Shown in pieces: positions 1-12,166 of a DNA stretch of 64,000 nucleotides. The notes under the pieces are model-generated. The model was not told the DNA's origin, searched no databases, and worked only from the letters and a program-made list of their open reading frames with translations. The stretch comes from Strigamia acuminata (Eukaryota; Arthropoda; Chilopoda; Geophilomorpha; Linotaeniidae). Position 1 is the first letter of the stretch. Every line of letters begins with the position of its first letter. The position numbers and the translations under genes are program-made. The DNA lies in contig OX442322.1 of NCBI GenBank assembly GCA_949358305.1, forward strand, positions 7,316,001 to 7,380,000, in the 5' to 3' direction.

Positions 1-437
1 GCAATAGTCCGAAGTATTGGCTACATATTGGAGAACTTGCAGAAGGGCACGAATGTGGGTGTTATCGTAGCATGTGTTGAACTGCGAAAGCGAGATGACG
101 GAGAATAAGATGTCGGGGCGCGTTTGTGATGCCAGAAAAAGCAGTGACCCGATAAGCGAGCGGTAGGGAAAATCGATCAGGTCCTCTGTCGATGCTCGAA
201 CTAATGTTGTTCCGGGTGTGACTGGCACTTTCACGAGTCGATTGGTCGATGTTCCATATTTCTGCACGAGTTTAGCGATGTACGCACGTTGAGAAATGTA
301 AGTGCGTCCCATCTCGCGGATAAACTCGACTCCTAGCAGTTTGGTGATTGGACCGAGGTTGACGATGTCGAATTTCGAAGTTATAAGTCGAATAATTCGG
401 TCCAAAACACTGTCGGCTGCGTAGAAAAGTACAATAT
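1..437 (-). pseudogene. gag-pol: C1 RT C-terminal part, continuing beyond the window
   Basis: Minus strand from 433: open with no stop, reading copia RT thumb text (SKFDIVNLGPITKLLGVEF; VTPGTTLV; PYRSLIGSLLFLAS; TRPDILFSVISLSQ), collinear with C3/C4. Positions 434-437 (ATAT) are the G1 target duplication. Joining 8980 to 433 restores the frame around the YVDD motif. RNase H and the 3' LTR would lie left of position 1. Confidence 0.85.
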
Positions 438-1014
438 TGTCACGTGTACGAACCGTGCCAATTGATGCGCGATTCGTAGCACGTAATTCGAATCATTATT
501 AGGTTAAATGTTGCTAAATTTCGGCCACAGATGGCGCTGACGGTTGGACTCCGTCATCGCCATGTGATGGACCGATCAATTCAATTATGGTGTTTATGGC
601 AGATTTGCTATAAATAAGGAGCCCGCACTAAGACAGGTCTCTAATCACTTTTGCTTTTCAGGAACTAGAGAGTCTGATGTCGCCTCAATAAAGAGCGCGG
701 CTGATGACTATAAAACCAATTTGATTGCATTACATTTAGATTATCACACAGCTGTTTTATAACCCAATTAATAAAGGTTGTACATTTGATAAATGTGAAA
801 TGATAGTTTATCCAAATAACATTCTGACCTGTTTGAGAATAAATGTAACTGAATTTAAAAGGGATCGAACAAACTTTGTTTGTCCGGTCAAATAAAACTG
901 AATTGAATTTAAAGCATAAATGAACCAACTCTCATCCTTTCCTGTCACACTCACTGAAACCCCAATTAAACATAGTTGCGTGGAAACCTGATTAGGCCCG
1001 GAATCCACGTAACA
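438..1014 (+). repeat. G1 5' LTR
   Basis: 577 bp, TGTCACGTG...CGTAACA. TATAAATA at 609-616; AATAAA at 687-692 and again near 893. Confidence 0.95.
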
Positions 1015-1016
1015 AA

Positions 1017-1028
1017 TGGTGGAGATGC
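1017..1028 (+). other. G1 primer-binding site (tRNA-Ala)
   Basis: TGGTGGAGATGC, 2 bases after the LTR; complementary to the 3' end of tRNA-Ala over 12 bases. Confidence 0.65.
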
Positions 1029-1929
1029 GGTTCTTTCCCCGGGACCAAAAGTAGAATAAAAACCCCGAAAATTAGAGCTAAAATCATTAAAATTGCAAAA
1101 TTTAGAGTAAAATGAGTGAAATTAGAATTAAAAACCACATAAAATTGGCAAATTTAGCTTAAAATAGCGTTGAAAATCATATAAAATTTTGAGAAATCCC
1201 AAACTAATTTGAATATGAGTGATTCATTTGTGAAATTGATAGGAAAGTGAGAGTGAGTCATTGCTAGTGAATAAATAGGTCAATTAGATTGAAAATTGAT
1301 AAAGTCTAAAAAAATAAAATAGAATAGAATAGAAGTTTTAAGTGTTTAAATTGGATAAATTTGCATTTGAGTGTTATTTACTGTGATATTTGACTTTGAA
1401 TTGGATTGATATAGTATTATTGATTGAATTTTGATAAAATTAAATGAAAGTGTATAGTAATGAAGAATTTAATTGTGAATGTAAGATAAAATTGAATAAT
1501 AATAGAGAATATATTGTTTATATTTATTAATGAATTTATTTTCTTTCCAGAGCATTTTTGTAAAGTGTTATTAATAAGAAATTTTTCCTTGAATATTTGC
1601 TAATAATAGTTGATGAATTTTTGTAATTATGACCGTGAAAATGAATTGTTTTGATATTTTTGTAGAGAATGACCGTGAAAATATTTTTTTTTTGTCTGAA
1701 TTCTTTTGTTGAAATTTTTGAGATTTAATTGTTAAGATTGAATTGTTTAATTATTGGATTGTTCTAGTATTTTGAAATATTTCTGTAAGAATTGAAGTGT
1801 TAATCACTGATTTATTTTTCAGAAAGTGAAAAGTGTTCTGTGTGCTAAAGAGTTATAGTGTTGATTATAAATTGGAAAAGTGAATTAGAAGTGCTTCAAG
1901 TCAAAGGGTTGTGTCTTCAGATTAATTAG
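1029..1929 (+). other. G1 AT-rich leader
   Basis: About 900 very AT-rich bases without a credible gene. Acceptor-like ...TTTATTTTTCAG at about 1822 and ...GTCTTCAG at 1920 raise the possibility of leader splicing. A stop at 1927-1929 limits the gag frame. Confidence 0.5.
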
Positions 1930-3435
1930 TTAGCCATTGCGGAATCCAATCAATATAAATTTGCACAAGTAGTGACGGATTATCTGTTTTCGAAAAAGGA
2001 ACCAGGTGAACGTGATTCACCAAGGGAACCACCTGATGACAAAGTGACTGATCGGAGGACAAGATCAAAATCCAAAGGTGAACTAAAAACACAAAAAAGG
2101 GAAGATACTGAAACCCCCGATCAGCGCAATCAAAGATTAATAGATCCAGGTGTGTATAATTGGTTACTGCCTGAGGAACAATTGGAATTAGGTGATCTTT
2201 TGGAGAGTGTGCAGATAAATTTGGACGACGCATTTGAGGACGCAGCTAAGGATATTGAGGAGCACGAGGGACTAATTCAATCACAAGTGACAATTAAAAG
2301 TGAGCAATTACCAATTAAGATGGCATCATCACCAGAACTAGGAGTAATACAGACGGTGTTACAAAACTTAGTGGTCAATAGAAGGAATCCAGTTGATTTT
2401 GATCCAGCCACAGGGAATATTGACACATGGTTAATCGGATATGAAGATACAATAGCCGATGATACTGAAAGGATTAAACACCTGTCAATTGTGCTGAAAT
2501 CTTCCGCATCATCGTGGTATTTAGATCAACTTCCGTTGCATCCGAATAGAACATGGACACAATGGAAGGATGCGTTGAAGACTAAATTTAGACGACAAAT
2601 AGCAACAATTCTGTCGAAATTACAGGCAATGCAGCACAAAGATGGAACAGCTTTGGAACATATGCAGAAAATATTGAAAGAGTGTTCTTATGCAAGACCA
2701 GCATTCACTGAGGAACAAAAGATATTTCATGTGTTTCAAGGACTTAAAAAGGTGACTAGAGATAGATTAGTAGTCAATTTTCCAAAGACATTGGATCAGT
2801 TAACATCTCAACTTGGATTATTGGAAGCTCATGCATTCAGTGAGGACCCTGCAGAAGTTTTACTAACCCTACTGCAAAAAGCTGTTGATACAACAGGCGA
2901 GGTGAAACCAAGCTTGTTAGTTGAACCGAGCGACGTCAATAAAACCAAAGACGAGTTGTTAGCAGAGGTCAAAGTGCTAAGACAACAGCAGCAGTTTGGG
3001 GAAGTTCAATATGCAGAGGTAACTCCTGTCTTCTATCAAAATCAATGGTACACACCACATCCAAACCAGGCCCAGTTCTACAATAGAGGCAACTTTAGAG
3101 GACGATCTGGACAACAACGTGGATGGTGGAATAACGATAATAGGAACCAAGGAAGAGGATGGAATAATAACAAAGGTCAAAACAGAGGCAATTGGAATAA
3201 TCAGTGGAATAATTCAGGTCAAGGATTCCAACAGCAATATCCACAACAGCAGTGGAACCCACCACAACAGCGATGGAATCCACAACAAGGACAAAGACCA
3301 CAGGGGAACCCAAATAACCAAGGCCATCCATTAAATCCAAATTACAAAGGTAAAAGATATGATCCAAATTACCAAGGCCGAGGAAATCGGGGAGCCCCAC
3401 GTGGTGGACCAATTAATCCACCATCGGGAAACTAG
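1930..3435 (+). CDS. gag: G1 Gag polyprotein (start uncertain)
   Basis: The frame is open from 1930 to TAG 3433-3435, but the first ATG is at 2320 (giving 371 codons). The 130 codons before it read like protein (Asp/Glu/Lys/Arg-rich), so either initiation is non-AUG, splicing supplies an ATG, or translation starts at 2320. A retrotransposon-gag region lies after 2320 (TWLIGYEDTI; SSWYLDQLPL; TWTQWKDALKTKFRR). The last 120 residues are rich in Asn, Gln, Gly and Arg with RG repeats. No CCHC zinc knuckle is present, so RNA binding may rely on this RG/NQ tail (inference). Confidence 0.8.
   Translation, partial: LAIAESNQYKFAQVVTDYLFSKKEPGERDSPREPPDDKVTDRRTRSKSKGELKTQKREDTETPDQRNQRLIDPGVYNWLLPEEQLELGDLLESVQINLDDAFEDAAKDIEEHEGLIQSQVTIKSEQLPIKMASSPELGVIQTVLQNLVVNRRNPVDFDPATGNIDTWLIGYEDTIADDTERIKHLSIVLKSSASSWYLDQLPLHPNRTWTQWKDALKTKFRRQIATILSKLQAMQHKDGTALEHMQKILKECSYARPAFTEEQKIFHVFQGLKKVTRDRLVVNFPKTLDQLTSQLGLLEAHAFSEDPAEVLLTLLQKAVDTTGEVKPSLLVEPSDVNKTKDELLAEVKVLRQQQQFGEVQYAEVTPVFYQNQWYTPHPNQAQFYNRGNFRGRSGQQRGWWNNDNRNQGRGWNNNKGQNRGNWNNQWNNSGQGFQQQYPQQQWNPPQQRWNPQQGQRPQGNPNNQGHPLNPNYKGKRYDPNYQGRGNRGAPRGGPINPPSGN
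3426..3432 (+). promoter_or_regulatory. G1 -1 frameshift heptamer GGGAAAC
   Basis: Gag codons TCG GGA AAC TAG give G-GGA-AAC in register, directly before the gag stop. The pol frame is -1 to gag and open from 3354, so the overlap (3354-3435) contains the site. Confidence 0.85.
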
Positions 3436-6400
3436 AATGGCCACAAAGACGAAATAACAAGAAGAAAAGAAGAAAGAGAAAATTAGAAATTATCGAGTTA
3501 CACGCTATGGATGAACTTTTGCAGATTCCAGTAGTATTAAATGGTATGGAAATTACTGGTGTCTTGGATTCTGGAGGTTTTCGTAATATCATCAGTGAAG
3601 ATTTGGTGAGAACTCTGCAGCTCAAATATCAACCCTGCCCAGGTGTTCGATTGAGAGTTGTGGATGGCTCATTGATAATCCCAGAAGGAAAAACCAGGAT
3701 TACCATTGATGTTGGACAACAACAACATACCATCGAAGTGTTGATTGTCAATGGATTTGGACGACATTTACTGCTAGGAGATAATTTCTTAAGATCTGCA
3801 AAGTGCAAACTCGACTACGACCAACAGAAGATCTTTGTAGGCCCAAAAGATGAACAACAAGAAGTTTTCCCAATGTCAAAGAATTATACTGATGTAAATT
3901 ACATAGCCCGAGTTTTAAAACCAATAACAATTCCAGCATTACATGAATGTGTAGTTCCAATAAAAATTGCAAAGAAAGTAGATGATGAACTATTCATAGA
4001 ACCACTCAGTGGAGTAATTGATCGTTTTGGAGTGATTTGTTGCAAAACATTGACTAAATTCAGAAAAGGTGAAGGAGTTCTGCGAGTTGCGAATCCAACT
4101 AAAAAGACAATCTATTTAGGAAAAAACTCAGCAATAGCAAAAGCTTTTTATGTAATTGAGTCTGGCGTGCTTGATGAAAATAGAGTTGATCAATTTGACT
4201 TTAGCACGGCCATGGCAAATGATAATATGACGCCATCACAACAAGAAATGATGCGACAACTGCTAGAGCAAAATTCTGATAGATTTGCGAAAACTGACAA
4301 TGATTTAGGCAGAGCTCACGCGATTAAACATCGAATTGATACTGGAGATTCTCCTCCAATCCATTTACAACCTTATAGAAGATCAATTAAGGAGAAAGAA
4401 ATCGAGGATGCAGAAACAAAGAAGTTACTTGACCAGGGAGTCATTAGAGAATCCGAGAGCCCATGGAGTGCACCAGTACTACTCATCAAGAAGAGAGACG
4501 GCAAATGGAGATTTTGTGTAGATTGGAGACGTTTGAACGCAGTGACAAAGAAAATGGTGTATCCCTTACCGCGTATTGATGACACCCTAGATCAATTAGC
4601 GGGTGCGAAGTATTTTTCAATGATGGATCTTATTCAGGGATACCACCAAGTCGAAATAGATGAACAAGATCGTGAGAAAACAGCGTTCACTACTTCAAGC
4701 GGACACTATGAGTTTAATGTCCTAGGAATGGGATTATGTAACAGCCCAGCCGCCTTTCAACAATTGATGAACAAAGTGCTTGGTAACCTCCTGGGAAAAG
4801 TATGTATAGCATATCTTGACGATTTGATAGTGTTTTCAAAGACTTTTGACCAGCATCTTGTCGATTTGGAGGCAGTTTTCCAGAAGCTTAGAACAGCGAA
4901 TCTCAAAGTTAAGCTGAGCAAATGTACGTTTGCGACACACACCATACGATATCTCGGACATGTGGTCGATGCTGAAGGTATTTCACCGGATCCCAGGAAT
5001 CTGGATTCTGTGGCCAAGTTTCCAATTCCTGTGAACGTTAAACAACTACGTGGTTTTCTTGGATTATGCTCGTATTACCGGAAGTTTATCGCTGGTTTTG
5101 CGGACATTTCCAAACTTCTGGTGAATTTAACCAAGAAGGATGAAAAGTTTGACTGGGGGCCGCCCCATGATAAAGCATTCCACACGCTTCGAACAGCATT
5201 AATAACAGTGCCGGTGTTAGCGCATCCAGATTTCGCTCAGCCCTTCATGATTTCATGCGATGCAAGTGCCTATGGATTAGGAGCTATTTTGAAGCAAAAA
5301 GTCAACAATCAAGAGCGTGTCATCGCTTATGCAAGTCGTATGATGAGCACAGCAGAAATGAATTACACTGCAACTGATAGGGAAATGTTAGCAATCATTT
5401 TTGCAATAGAGAAATTTAGACCGTACTTATATGGACAGAAATTCCAAATTATCACCGACCATTCTGCCCTCCAATGGCTGAGAGGAGTCCGAAATCCAAA
5501 TGGACGTCTAGCCAGGTGGGCGCTGCAACTAGCTGAGTATGATTTTGAAATATTTCATAAAAGCGGCAAGAAACACACAGATGCAGATGCTTTAAGTAGG
5601 ATCCAGGAAGAATTAAGTGAAGAAGAAATAGAAAAATTACCTTCGCTTTTCTTGGAAAACTTGGACCTCCCTGTTGAACAGAGGAAGGATCCCAAACTTC
5701 TGGACCTCATAACAGCGCTAGAAAACCAAGAGCAACTTCCAAGAAAAAGAAGACGACCACTAAAGCAGTTCGTTCTTCAAAACAAAACGTTGTTCAGGAA
5801 GAAAAAACTTAACAGTTCCCTGAACATGGAAGATTTACTACTAGTAGTTCCAAAACAACTTCAAAAAGATGTATTGCATGAAATGCACGATGGATTACTA
5901 GGAGCTCATTTGGGATTGGCAAAAACGTGGAAGCGAATAAGAACACGATTCTTCTGGACAAGAATCTACAAAGATGTTAGAAATTACGTCTTGTCCTGCC
6001 AACACTGCGCAAAAGCAAAAACAATGACAACGCCAGCTAAAGGATTAATGCAGCCATGGTCAACAGTCTCAAAGCCCTTTGAGCGAATTGGAATAGATAC
6101 ACTTGGACCTTTTCCATTATCACGTCTTGGAAATAAACATGTTTTTGTTGTAACTGATTACCTTTCTAGAAATGCAATAGCTAGACCAGCAGCAGCAGCT
6201 ACAGCGTTAGAAGCAGCAAAAACATTGCTTTATGAAGTTATTCTGAAAGAAGGCAGTCCAAGAGAAATCCTAAGCGACCGTGGAACCGAATACAGGAATA
6301 AAATGGTTGAAGAAGTCTCAAATATGTTTAAAAGTTTGCATAAAACTACGTCAGGATACCATCCAAGAACAAATGGATTAACTGAGAGGTTTAATGCGAC

Positions 6401-7232
6401 ATTCGCAAAAATGTTGCAAAGTTATGTTAATGAAGAACACACTGACTGGGACGAATTTCTTCCATTTCTCCTGTTTTCATATAACACGGCCGTTCATGAA
6501 ACAACAGGATATACACCACACTATTTACTTCGTGGATATGATGTGGATTTGACAGTAGATGTTAATTTGGACCTGCCACAGAAAGAATTTACCTTAAGGA
6601 CAGCAAAATTCATTCGAGCAGCCAGGAAAATTGCAAATGAGAGACTTGAAAAACAATCTGTAAAAAGTAAGAAAAGATTTGATGAGGATAGAGTCAACAA
6701 AGAGTTTGAACCAGGTGAATTGGTTTATCTGAAAACCATCAACAGAAAAGTTGGCTTATCAGAGAAGCTTTTACCGCAATTTTCCGGCCCGTATGAAATT
6801 GTGCGAAGAACTGCACCTAATGACTATGAAATTATTAATTCTACAAGAAAGAAAAGTGATATAGTGAATGTAGAAAGGTTAAAACCATATAAGGAGCGAA
6901 TTGAAGAGGAAATAGATGAAGTTCTGAAGGATATGCCAGAAAAGAAAGTAAAATTTGCTGAAAAAGTGAAAAAAATCAGTAAAAATGGTGAAATTGTGGT
7001 TGAAAACACAGAAAAACCAGTGAAAACAACAAGAATCAAGCCAAAGGAGCGTTATATAGATGATACGGAACAAATTTCATTGAAATCGCTATTTGAATCA
7101 CAGCCCACGAACGAAAATGATAAAAACCAACTTAAAAATCCGCCACCAGATGGCGCAAACACAAAAAATGATGATTTCCGGTCGCGCAGACTCAGACCGT
7201 TGAAACGAAAAGATTATCGTCATTGCTACTAA
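3433..7232 (+). CDS. pol: G1 Pol polyprotein (protease, RT, RNase H, integrase)
   Basis: Entered by -1 slippage; the first ATG is at 3507, from which 1241 codons run. Positions from that ATG: protease DSGGFRNII at 21-29 and LLLGDNFL near 88; RT with YLDD at 436-439; RNase H from about 584 (SCDASAYGLGAIL, TDHSALQWL); integrase HHCC near 790-830 (HDGLLGAHLG...CQHCAKAK); DDE core (IGIDTLGPF near 865, SDRGTEY near 925, LTERFNAT near 960); GPYEIV module near 1098; charged tail. No breaks are seen; catalytic residues are present. Confidence 0.94.
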
Positions 7233-8387
7233 AGTTCTTTGCAACGGTGAACGCAGATAATAGCGTGACCCGAAACAAAGTCTTCTTCTGATTATTTGTT
7301 GATAAATTGTGTTAAATTGTGTGTTAAAAGGTTTGTGTGCATGTTGTGAATGTTTTTAGGTGATTTTAGAAATGAAGTGTGATGTTTTTAACGTCCTTAT
7401 GAACGAATTTCGTGAAATAAAATTCATCGCCATTTTCCTCACTTGTGTCGAATATTAATTAGGTGAAAACATTTTAGACTAAATCGTAAATAGTTGAGGA
7501 TTAAATTTAATAAAATATTGTTGTGAAATAAAATAATTTTAGAATATAAAAGGAATTAAGATAAACAAGGGTGCGAATGGCCGGGAACGTGAAAGGACCC
7601 ATCGCAACCTTCGCCATCTGCACTGAAATTAATTAGGTTTATTAAATAGGATGAAAATTAGAAATAATCAAAAATTAATAGTAATGACACGAGTGTTCGA
7701 GGGATGCGATGAAAATAAATAATTGCGAATTTTGTTGAAAATGAATAAATTTGAATTGATTTTGACAAACTGTAAATATTTTGTGATGAAATTTTTGATA
7801 AATTTAATGTAAATATTTCACGGCATAATTTTGATTGAATGTAAATAAGAGTTAATTGTAGTAAATAATTGAAATGTGTTGATGTTTTAACGGTATTGTT
7901 AATTTTAAAGAAAATTAGAGAAATAGGAAAAATATTTTTTGAATTTGTTTATTCCCACTTTGAAAATTGTTAAGAGTTGTAATTTATTATGAAAATGCTT
8001 GTTTGTAGTGTGAATGATTTTGAGTGTTGTGCAAAAATATGAATTTTGATTTTGATAATTTTAATTTTGACAAAATTTTTCTTTTGATTTATGTTTTTTT
8101 TTGTTAGACTTTTCAAATATGTAAAAATAAACAATAGAAAAGCAAAATTGTATTGGTGATATTAAGATAGTTAAGTTGAATTACTTTATGATTTGATTGG
8201 AATAGTAACATTGGAATAAAAGGGAGTAAAGTTAACTCCAGAATGATTTAAGTTTGTGTGATAATAATGAAACAACTGAGTGATAACTTATGAAGGGTAG
8301 AAGTAGCCGAACATTCCTTAAAGAATGTCCGATTTAAAAGACACCTGTCTGGTACCGAAATTTGTATTTTGGGGTCCAAAACACAGC
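7233..8387 (+). other. G1 AT-rich 3' untranslated region
   Basis: About 1.15 kb between pol stop and polypurine tract, very AT-rich, no ORF above about 60 codons and no env. Confidence 0.6.
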
Positions 8388-8399
8388 AAAAAAGGGAGT

Positions 8400-8976
8400 T
8401 GTCACGTGTACGAACCGTGCCAATTGATGCGCGATTCGTAGCACGTAATTCGAATCATTATTAGGTTAAATGTTGCTAAATTTCGGCCACAGATGGCGCT
8501 GACGGTTGGACTCCGTCATCGCCATGTGATGGACCGATCAATTCAATTATGGTGTTTATGGCAGATTTGCTATAAATAAGGAGCCCGCACTAAGACAGGT
8601 CTCTAATCACTTTTGCTTTTCAGGAACTAGAGAGTCTGATGTCGCCTCAATAAAGAGCGCGGCTGATGACTATAAAACCAATTTGATTGCATTACATTTA
8701 GATTATCACACAGCTGTTTTATAACCCAATTAATAAAGGTTGTACATTTGATAAATGTGAAATGATAGTTTATCCAAATAACATTCTGACCTGTTTGAGA
8801 ATAAATGTAACTGAATTTAAAAGGGATCGAACAAACTTTGTTTGTCCGGTCAAATAAAACTGAATTGAATTTAAAGCATAAATGAACCAACTCTCATCCT
8901 TTCCTGTCACACTCACTGAAACCCCAATTAAACATAGTTGCGTGGAAACCTGATTAGGCCCGGAATCCACGTAACA
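8400..8976 (+). repeat. G1 3' LTR
   Basis: 577 bp, appears identical to 438-1014. Confidence 0.95.
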
Positions 8977-11607
8977 ATATCATCGACGTAGACTAACATG
9001 ACCGCGCAATTGCCGTAGATGTACACGCAGTTGCATGCGGGCATTTTCCGGAATCCGAGGGCTCGAAGTGCTTCGTCCAGTTTCAAATACCATTGTCGAC
9101 CTGACTGGGGGAGTCCGTAAAGAGATTTCACGAGTAACCAAACGTTGTCGGGGTGATTACAAGTGGCACCTGCCGGGATGCGCATGTAGACCTTGTGCTC
9201 GAGGTCCCCGTACAGGTATGCACATTTGACGTCAAGGTGTGCATCTTTCCATCCTCGTAGCACTACCAAAAGGCAAAAGAATAGACGAATGAGGACGAAA
9301 TTTACTACTGGACTAAAGACTTCGTCGTAATCGATTCCGAAGGTTTGGCGAAAGCCTTGGGCGACAAGTCAAGCACGATATCGAGTAATCTTGCCGGTCG
9401 CGTCTGATTTGAGTTTAAAAATCCATTTACAACCCAAGATTGTCGTGTTAGGCGGTTTCGGCACTTCGACATAAATTTCCCGCTCCTTAAAAGTTCCTAA
9501 CTCTTCACCGATGGCTTCACGCCACTTTGGAGCGTCGTCGAATTTGGGGATTTCCGCATACGATGACGGTTCGGTGCGACAGAGGTGAGCGGCATGTCGA
9601 GCTGGAGGAATCAACGGTAGAGTATGCTCCATGTTGCCGAAAAAGAATAACTCGGGATCGTAAGGGAGATTGTTCATAACACAGAACTCTTCGACGTCTC
9701 TGCGAGATCGAAGTCGGAGGCCGGGCTCGGGAAAATAGTAGACGTCAAAATCTATCGAACCTGGCTGTTGGTCTTTGCGTAGATGAAAACTAGCACGTGT
9801 GCTCTTCGCCCTGGCGCAAGAGTCACACGTTGACAACTCCTTATTCGAGAGTTTCAGCCCAAAAACATCAGTTGACTTTTCTAAACCCGCAATTCCCTTT
9901 GCATTTAAATGCCCTAAGCGGGAGTGCCAAATGTCCATCGTTTGAGCCTTATCTTTCTTGTCAAAAGTTTTAACCCCATTAGTAGAATTATTCCCATTCT
10001 CTGCTTTGTTCTGCACAATTGAACTTGCCTGCTTAGAGGCATTGGCAGTCTTTGCCTTGATTTCATTCAAAACATTCGCTTGCGCATTGTCCGTAATGTT
10101 CGCAGGCGAGTTATTTGCAACACTCGCTTGCCCTTTAATCGCTGGTGCAGGTTTCCCTGACTCACTCGAATTTTGGGTTAATGCGTCCTTAAAACTAGGG
10201 TATGTTAGTATCGAATTTACAACTTCATCGCCCTTTATAAGCGGACTAGAAGACACTGTCGCAGCCTGTTGCGCAGGTAATGCGGCAGTGTTCACATGAG
10301 AAATACGACAATTGACCTTATACATCCGATCACTCGTACGTTCCGCAGTGATGGAGGGGTCATCAATTTTGTCGTTATAAATAACCATTTTGCCATTTTT
10401 AATCATGGTCGTCGCCCCAGCCTCATCCGTGCGACCCAACGAAATCAAGTTTTTCCTAAAGTTGGGTGCATAAAATACATTTTGCAATGTAAGTGCACGG
10501 GTGCGAGTTCCATAAACTGATGTCAATGTTATATTTCCTATTCCCTCGATCCTCGACTTTCCTTCTCCCTGTTGCACATGGCCAGTTAATGGCTTGAAGT
10601 CGGAGAACCAGTCTTTGTTGAAGGAAAAATGGTCCGTCGCCCCTGTGTCGACGTACCATTGCGAATCATAATTCGCGTGAGACACGTGGGAAGCCGGCGC
10701 AGGGGGTTGCTGCTGAAGCCAGATCGCCGCGGAGTAATAAGAAACTGGAGAGTCACTGAATATGTCAGCCTGTGTGACAGTGGCCTTTTGCTGGCCTCTT
10801 CCACGTCCCTTGCCCCGTGGATTGCCTCTAAATTGTCCAGTTTGGTTTCCTTTTGCTTGGAATTGCTGTTTCGGTGGAGTAGGGCATTCACGGGCGAAGT
10901 GACCCGTCCCACCGCAAGTAAAACAGATGCGTGGGCCGCCGGGTGCATTTCCACCACGTCCGCGTTGTCTTCCGCCTTGGTTAAAGAAGGCACCAGTGCT
11001 CTCCAATGGCGTCTTGGAAGGCACGCCAAATTCGTCGGTCGTTACGTGTAAGCGATTATATTCGCCTACCAGGCGTTCTTTGACCGCTGCTGCCGTGAAC
11101 TCTGCATCACCCCAGTGATTGGGGCGGCAGCAGGTCGAGGTATTGAAAGGCGTGAAACTCGTCCGTAATCTTTATCTTGACGTCGGCAAGTTGCACGACC
11201 TTTCGGTCAACTCGTGCGGTGAAAACAAACATCTCTTCGTTTTCATGCAACCGCATGTCCAAAAATTCCCGGCGAAGACGGGCTTTACGTGCCCGTGTCG
11301 TGGGCTGGTAGGCAGCTTTCAGTGCCTCCCACACCTCCTTCGCAGTAGCGTGGGCGACAGCCACAACCTGTTGGGCCTCGCCACACGCCAGACAAATGGT
11401 GGAGCGAGCCCTTTCCTCGCCTTTCTCAAAATCCCTTGTCTCTCGAAACGGTGATCCGGCCGGCGGCTCTTTCGTCTTGCCGGTCACGTGGCCCCAAACT
11501 CCGTACGATTGGAGAAGGAGCTGGACTTGTACGCTCCAAGTCGGGTAGTTGGTTCCGTCCAACTTTTTCACATCCTTATAATCATCATGGCGGTCGTAGG
11601 ACGCCAT
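8977..11607 (-). pseudogene. gag-pol: C1 Gag-Pol polyprotein, multiply broken
   Basis: ATG at 11607. The Gag N-terminus (LDGTNYPTWSVQVQLLLQSYGVW) reads to a TGA at 11109-11107. An extra base in the C run 11110-11113 (plus strand) explains it, as the -1 frame continues with Gag, zinc knuckle (CFTCGGTGHFAREC), protease (DTGATDHFS) and the integrase HHCC finger (WHSRLGHLN...CDSCARAK). Near 9785-9795 the text jumps straight to the pre-RT region (LRKDQ): about 1.3 kb encoding the integrase catalytic core is missing compared with C4. A TGA at 9371-9369 replaces the CGA of RYRARLVAQ. RT then runs to YVDD, where G1 sits. Confidence 0.88.
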
Positions 11608-11763
11608 TTCGGGAAAATTTTCGACGAAATCCAGTGAAAAAGCGAAGCACAAATCACACAAATCACGTAAAAATTCGTTGCACGGATGCAGAATTCCCCC
11701 AAAAGTGAAGGCGAATTATGCAAAACTTCCCGGGGGTCAATCCTTTTAAGAAGGAGAAAAAAC

Positions 11764-11848
11764 TTCAACTGGGTACTCTACCAGCTTCCGACCGAGTCAC
11801 CTAGTGCCCGCGGGACGGCTGGCTTGCCACGAGACAGCCCCAGTTGAA
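11764..11848 (-). promoter_or_regulatory. C1 leader domain, counterpart of the C2-C4 structured domain
   Basis: A 10-bp perfect outer stem TTCAACTGGG/CCCAGTTGAA (11848-11839 with 11773-11764) encloses TCCCGCGG and AGGTGA, which recall TCCCGCGG and AGGTGG of C3/C4. The AGCCAAT hairpin is absent. Confidence 0.45.
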
Positions 11849-12136
11849 AATGAGACCCTGCGTGCCCGAATGAACGAAGAGCAGGGAATATGCTATAGGC
11901 CCAATACAAAAACTTAAATTTAACAGAGTTTCACGACAAATCAAAAAATACACTTGCTCGATGTTAAGATGATAAGGTTGCGGCGAATTGCGGGTGCAAA
12001 GCGTCGCAATAACGTCCTTCGAGGACGAAACGTTGCTCTCACGTCGTCGTACGCACGGAAAATGGGCTGTCGTGCCGTCCGCGTGCACACTTCCGTGCGA
12101 TCGCGGGAAAATCAACGTTGCGCTCGTCTGCGCCTT

Positions 12137-12166
12137 CGTGAGATGAACTCCGGGGTTCAAATCACG
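12137..12166 (-). promoter_or_regulatory. C1 leader hairpin with CCCGGA loop
   Basis: Minus strand: lower stem CGTGA/TCACG, 2-base internal loop, upper stem TGAAC/GTTCA, hexaloop CCCGGA. A second perfect hairpin, CCTGCACAC/GTGTGCAGG, lies close by at about 12177-12203. Confidence 0.6.

Larger units (their letters stand above)
438..8976 (+). mobile_element. G1: complete Ty3/gypsy element inserted in C1 RT
   Basis: 8,539 bp with 577-bp LTRs that look identical, the 4-bp duplication ATAT (434-437, 8977-8980), a tRNA-Ala primer site, gag, -1 frameshift site, pol and a polypurine tract AAAAAAGGGAG (8388-8398). No env. It is the deepest (level 3) and one of the youngest insertions. Confidence 0.95.

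Noticed and set aside
665-1008. Minus-strand ORFs of 87 and 66 codons in the G1 LTR (repeated at 8627-8970)
   Set aside because: They lie wholly in LTR sequence, recur only because the LTR is duplicated, and show no protein features.
10000-10300. Plus-strand ORFs opposite the C1 coding sequence
   Set aside because: They are frame shadows of the minus-strand Gag-Pol with no features of their own.
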